Positions 46,599 through 48,144 of a stretch of DNA of 48,144 bases are shown here, one piece after another. The notes under the pieces were generated by a model. That model was not told the origin of the DNA. It made no database searches and was given only the letters and a program-made list of their open reading frames with translations. How positions within the stretch are numbered: position 1 is the first letter of the stretch; each line of letters opens with the position of its first letter. Where the stretch lies: contig JAEZDN010000064.1 in NCBI GenBank assembly GCA_023433275.1, positions 1 through 48,144 on the forward strand, read 5' to 3'. A program made the position numbers and the translations under genes. This DNA comes from Verrucomicrobiota bacterium (lineage in GTDB: Bacteria > Verrucomicrobiota > Verrucomicrobiia > Opitutales > Opitutaceae).

Positions 46599-47495
46599 TT
46601 AGCCGAGGACGGTCAGCACGATGCCGGCGACGATGCCGAGCACGGCGGGGAGCTTGGCGGCGCCGCGGGTTTCGCGGAAAAGCCAGATGCTGCCGGCGAA
46701 GGCCACGAGCGTGCTGCCGCGACGGAGGCTCGAAACGACGGACACGAGCGCCTCCGGATCGCGCAGCGCGTCGAAATACACGTAATCGGCGACGAGCAGG
46801 CTCGCCGCGATGAGCGGGATGCTCCAGCGCCACTGGAAGACATTGCGCGGCCACCAGCGTCGCCACCAACCGACGAAGAGCGGGAGCAGCACGACTGGCA
46901 GATAGAGCGTGAACCAGGCCTGGACGGCGGAGGCGCTCAATCCAACCGTGCCGAGCAGGTATTTGTCATAGAGACCGCTCACGGCGCCGCAGAGGGTGCC
47001 CGCGATCATGCAACCGACCCATTTGTTGCGATGGAAGTGCACACCCTCGCTGCGGCCCGCGACCGAGAGGCCATAGAACGAGGCGAGCGTGATGAGGATC
47101 CCGGTGGTTTCAACGGCCGAGGGACGCTCGCCGAGGACCAGCAGCGCGCCGCACAGGGTCCAAAGCGGCCCGGTGGCGCGAATGGGGGCGGCCAGGGAAA
47201 GGGGCAGGTGCTTGATGCCAAAATAGGTGAAGGCCCACGACGACGCGACGATGAACGATTTGAGAAATACCAAGCCGTGCTGTCCGACGGTAAGGGGTTC
47301 CGGCACGAACGCCGCCGGCACGAACGTGGGGGCGGCGAGCCCCGCCAGCAGCAGGAGCAGCCAGACGGCGGCGCCACAGAGGGTGCTGGTGAAAAGCACG
47401 GGCAGCACGGCGTTGTCGTGCAGCGCGTGCTTCTTGCTCAGGTCGTAGAAACCGAGGAAGAGGGCGGATATGAGACTGGCGAGAATCCAGGACAC
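46599..47495 (-). CDS. EamA/DMT family transporter
   Basis: This drug/metabolite-type transporter has about ten membrane helices in two EamA repeats. Examples are WILASLISALFLGFYDLSKK at the start, YFGIKHLPLSLAAPIRATGP in the first repeat, and YFDALRDPEALVSVVSSLRR with STLVAFAGSIWLFRE in the second. I chose GTG 47495, giving a hydrophobic helix at once; a TTG 39 codons upstream would add a soluble segment unlike the family. Length is 298 residues. The substrate is unknown. Confidence 0.87.
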   Translation of the reverse strand: MSWILASLISALFLGFYDLSKKHALHDNAVLPVLFTSTLCGAAVWLLLLLAGLAAPTFVPAAFVPEPLTVGQHGLVFLKSFIVASSWAFTYFGIKHLPLSLAAPIRATGPLWTLCGALLVLGERPSAVETTGILITLASFYGLSVAGRSEGVHFHRNKWVGCMIAGTLCGAVSGLYDKYLLGTVGLSASAVQAWFTLYLPVVLLPLFVGWWRRWWPRNVFQWRWSIPLIAASLLVADYVYFDALRDPEALVSVVSSLRRGSTLVAFAGSIWLFRETRGAAKLPAVLGIVAGIVLTVLG

Positions 47496-47617
47496 GGACC
47501 GCGAGATGTGGCGGAGCCGGGCGGAGCAAGCAAGGGCGATACCGAGGGAATCCAAGAGTTGGCATCGGACCTCGGGCGTCCAAATCCAAGTCGCGAACCA
47601 GCGGACGGACAACTTCC

Positions 47618-48144
47618 GCCACCTATCATCCTGAACGCAGTGAAGGATCCACGGGGTGGGGACGCACGTCCGTCCTTTCCCTTGGATCCTTCGCTCCGCT
47701 CAGGATGACGGTGGCGGGTGGATCTTCATTTTTCAGATTTCATCTCCGCTCCCTATGCAACTGCCAGCGGTCAATCCGGCGTCTCCACGCACGGCTTATG
47801 GATGAACTGAACGAGTTTTGAGTAGTGAGCCGCCTCCATATTGGAAATAACCTGAAACCTCCCCCACCGTCATCCTGAACGCAGTGAAGGATCCACGGGG
47901 TGGGGGCGCACATCCGTCCTTTCCCTTGGATCCTTAGCTCCGCTCAGGATGACGGTGGCGGGTGGATTTTCATTTTTCAGATTTCATCTCCGCGCACTAT
48001 GCAACCGCCAGCGGTCGATCCGGCGTCTCCACGCACGGCTTATGGATGAACTGAACGAGTTTTGAGTCGTGAGCCGCCTCCATATTGGAAATAACCTGAA
48101 ACCTCCCCCACCGTCATCCTGAACGCAGTGAAGGATCCACGGGG
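47618..48144. repeat. Tandem repeat with a 244-bp period, continuing past the window
   Basis: The same point (TCATCCTGAACGCAG) recurs at 47626, 47870 and 48114, so there are two complete units and the start of a third. Units differ at only a few positions. Each unit holds an inverted pair, TCATCCTGAACGCAGTGAAG with GATCC and its inverse ending CGCTCAGGATGA, then about 160 bp of non-coding DNA. A single related arm lies at 6172. No gene is seen after the transporter. Confidence 0.92.

Noticed and set aside
47618..48144. CRISPR array
   Set aside because: Units are 244 bp and nearly identical throughout, with no short repeats separated by unique spacers and no cas gene.

Overview
The window is a GC-rich bacterial chromosome segment, most likely from Verrucomicrobiota, family Opitutaceae or a close relative. 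The assignment is inferred from gene content, not from a marker gene. It rests on a PEP-CTERM protein, a DUF5069 protein, an adjacent oleC-oleD pair, a probable PPi-type PEP carboxykinase, frequent GTG/TTG starts, and short gene spacers filled with repeated word-like DNA. No tRNA, rRNA, CRISPR array, prophage, transposase or plasmid function was seen.

Layout. Positions 61-5524 hold the end of an ATP synthase operon (atpF-H-A-G-D-C), closed by an intrinsic terminator. Positions 5822-8693 hold a ferrous iron import locus (feoA, feoB, a 56-residue Cys-rich membrane protein) behind a Fur-like palindrome. Positions 8772-13187 carry a 1,106-residue probable PPi-dependent PEP carboxykinase and a divergent MDR oxidoreductase. 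Positions 13296-15474 (minus) are queC, queE and an ExoD-family gene. Positions 15707-21568 (plus) are a glycerophosphodiesterase, an HDAC-family hydrolase, RNase D, and oleC/oleD of long-chain olefin synthesis; oleA and oleB are not here. Positions 21558-28481 hold a PEP-CTERM protein, a SpoU-type RNA methyltransferase, a divergent TrmA/RlmD-type methyltransferase, an LplA/LipM-type protein, a LOV-like PAS hybrid kinase and pdxH. Positions 28636-35892 hold an M20 peptidase, a MarC protein, a small unknown protein, a TIGR01777 epimerase, rlmN, an OmpH/Skp-like protein and an unknown TPR-like protein. Positions 36282-41373 hold a UshA-like phosphoesterase, a large hybrid kinase with receiver and HPt, and a NarL-type regulator. 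Positions 41576-47495 (minus) hold upp with a coupled membrane protein, two unknowns, a penicillin acylase homologue, DUF5069, a small membrane protein and an EamA transporter. The window ends inside a 244-bp tandem repeat.

The genes are mostly housekeeping; the unusual part is the repeat landscape. There are several families of GTAG/GTGG-headed palindromes, often as inverted pairs (REPIN-like). A roughly 155-bp element with terminal inverted repeats occurs three times, each time with its first bases forming the stop codon of the preceding gene. Many spacers are made of repeated 6-12-nt words arranged as imperfect inverted repeats. The same kinds of sequence appear in frame inside coding regions: three insertions in the RlmD-like gene, one in oleD and possibly one in oleC. 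In the divergent methyltransferase spacer a nested palindrome of about 300 bp carries candidate GTG start codons in its outer arms. No RAYT transposase or other mobilising enzyme lies in the window.
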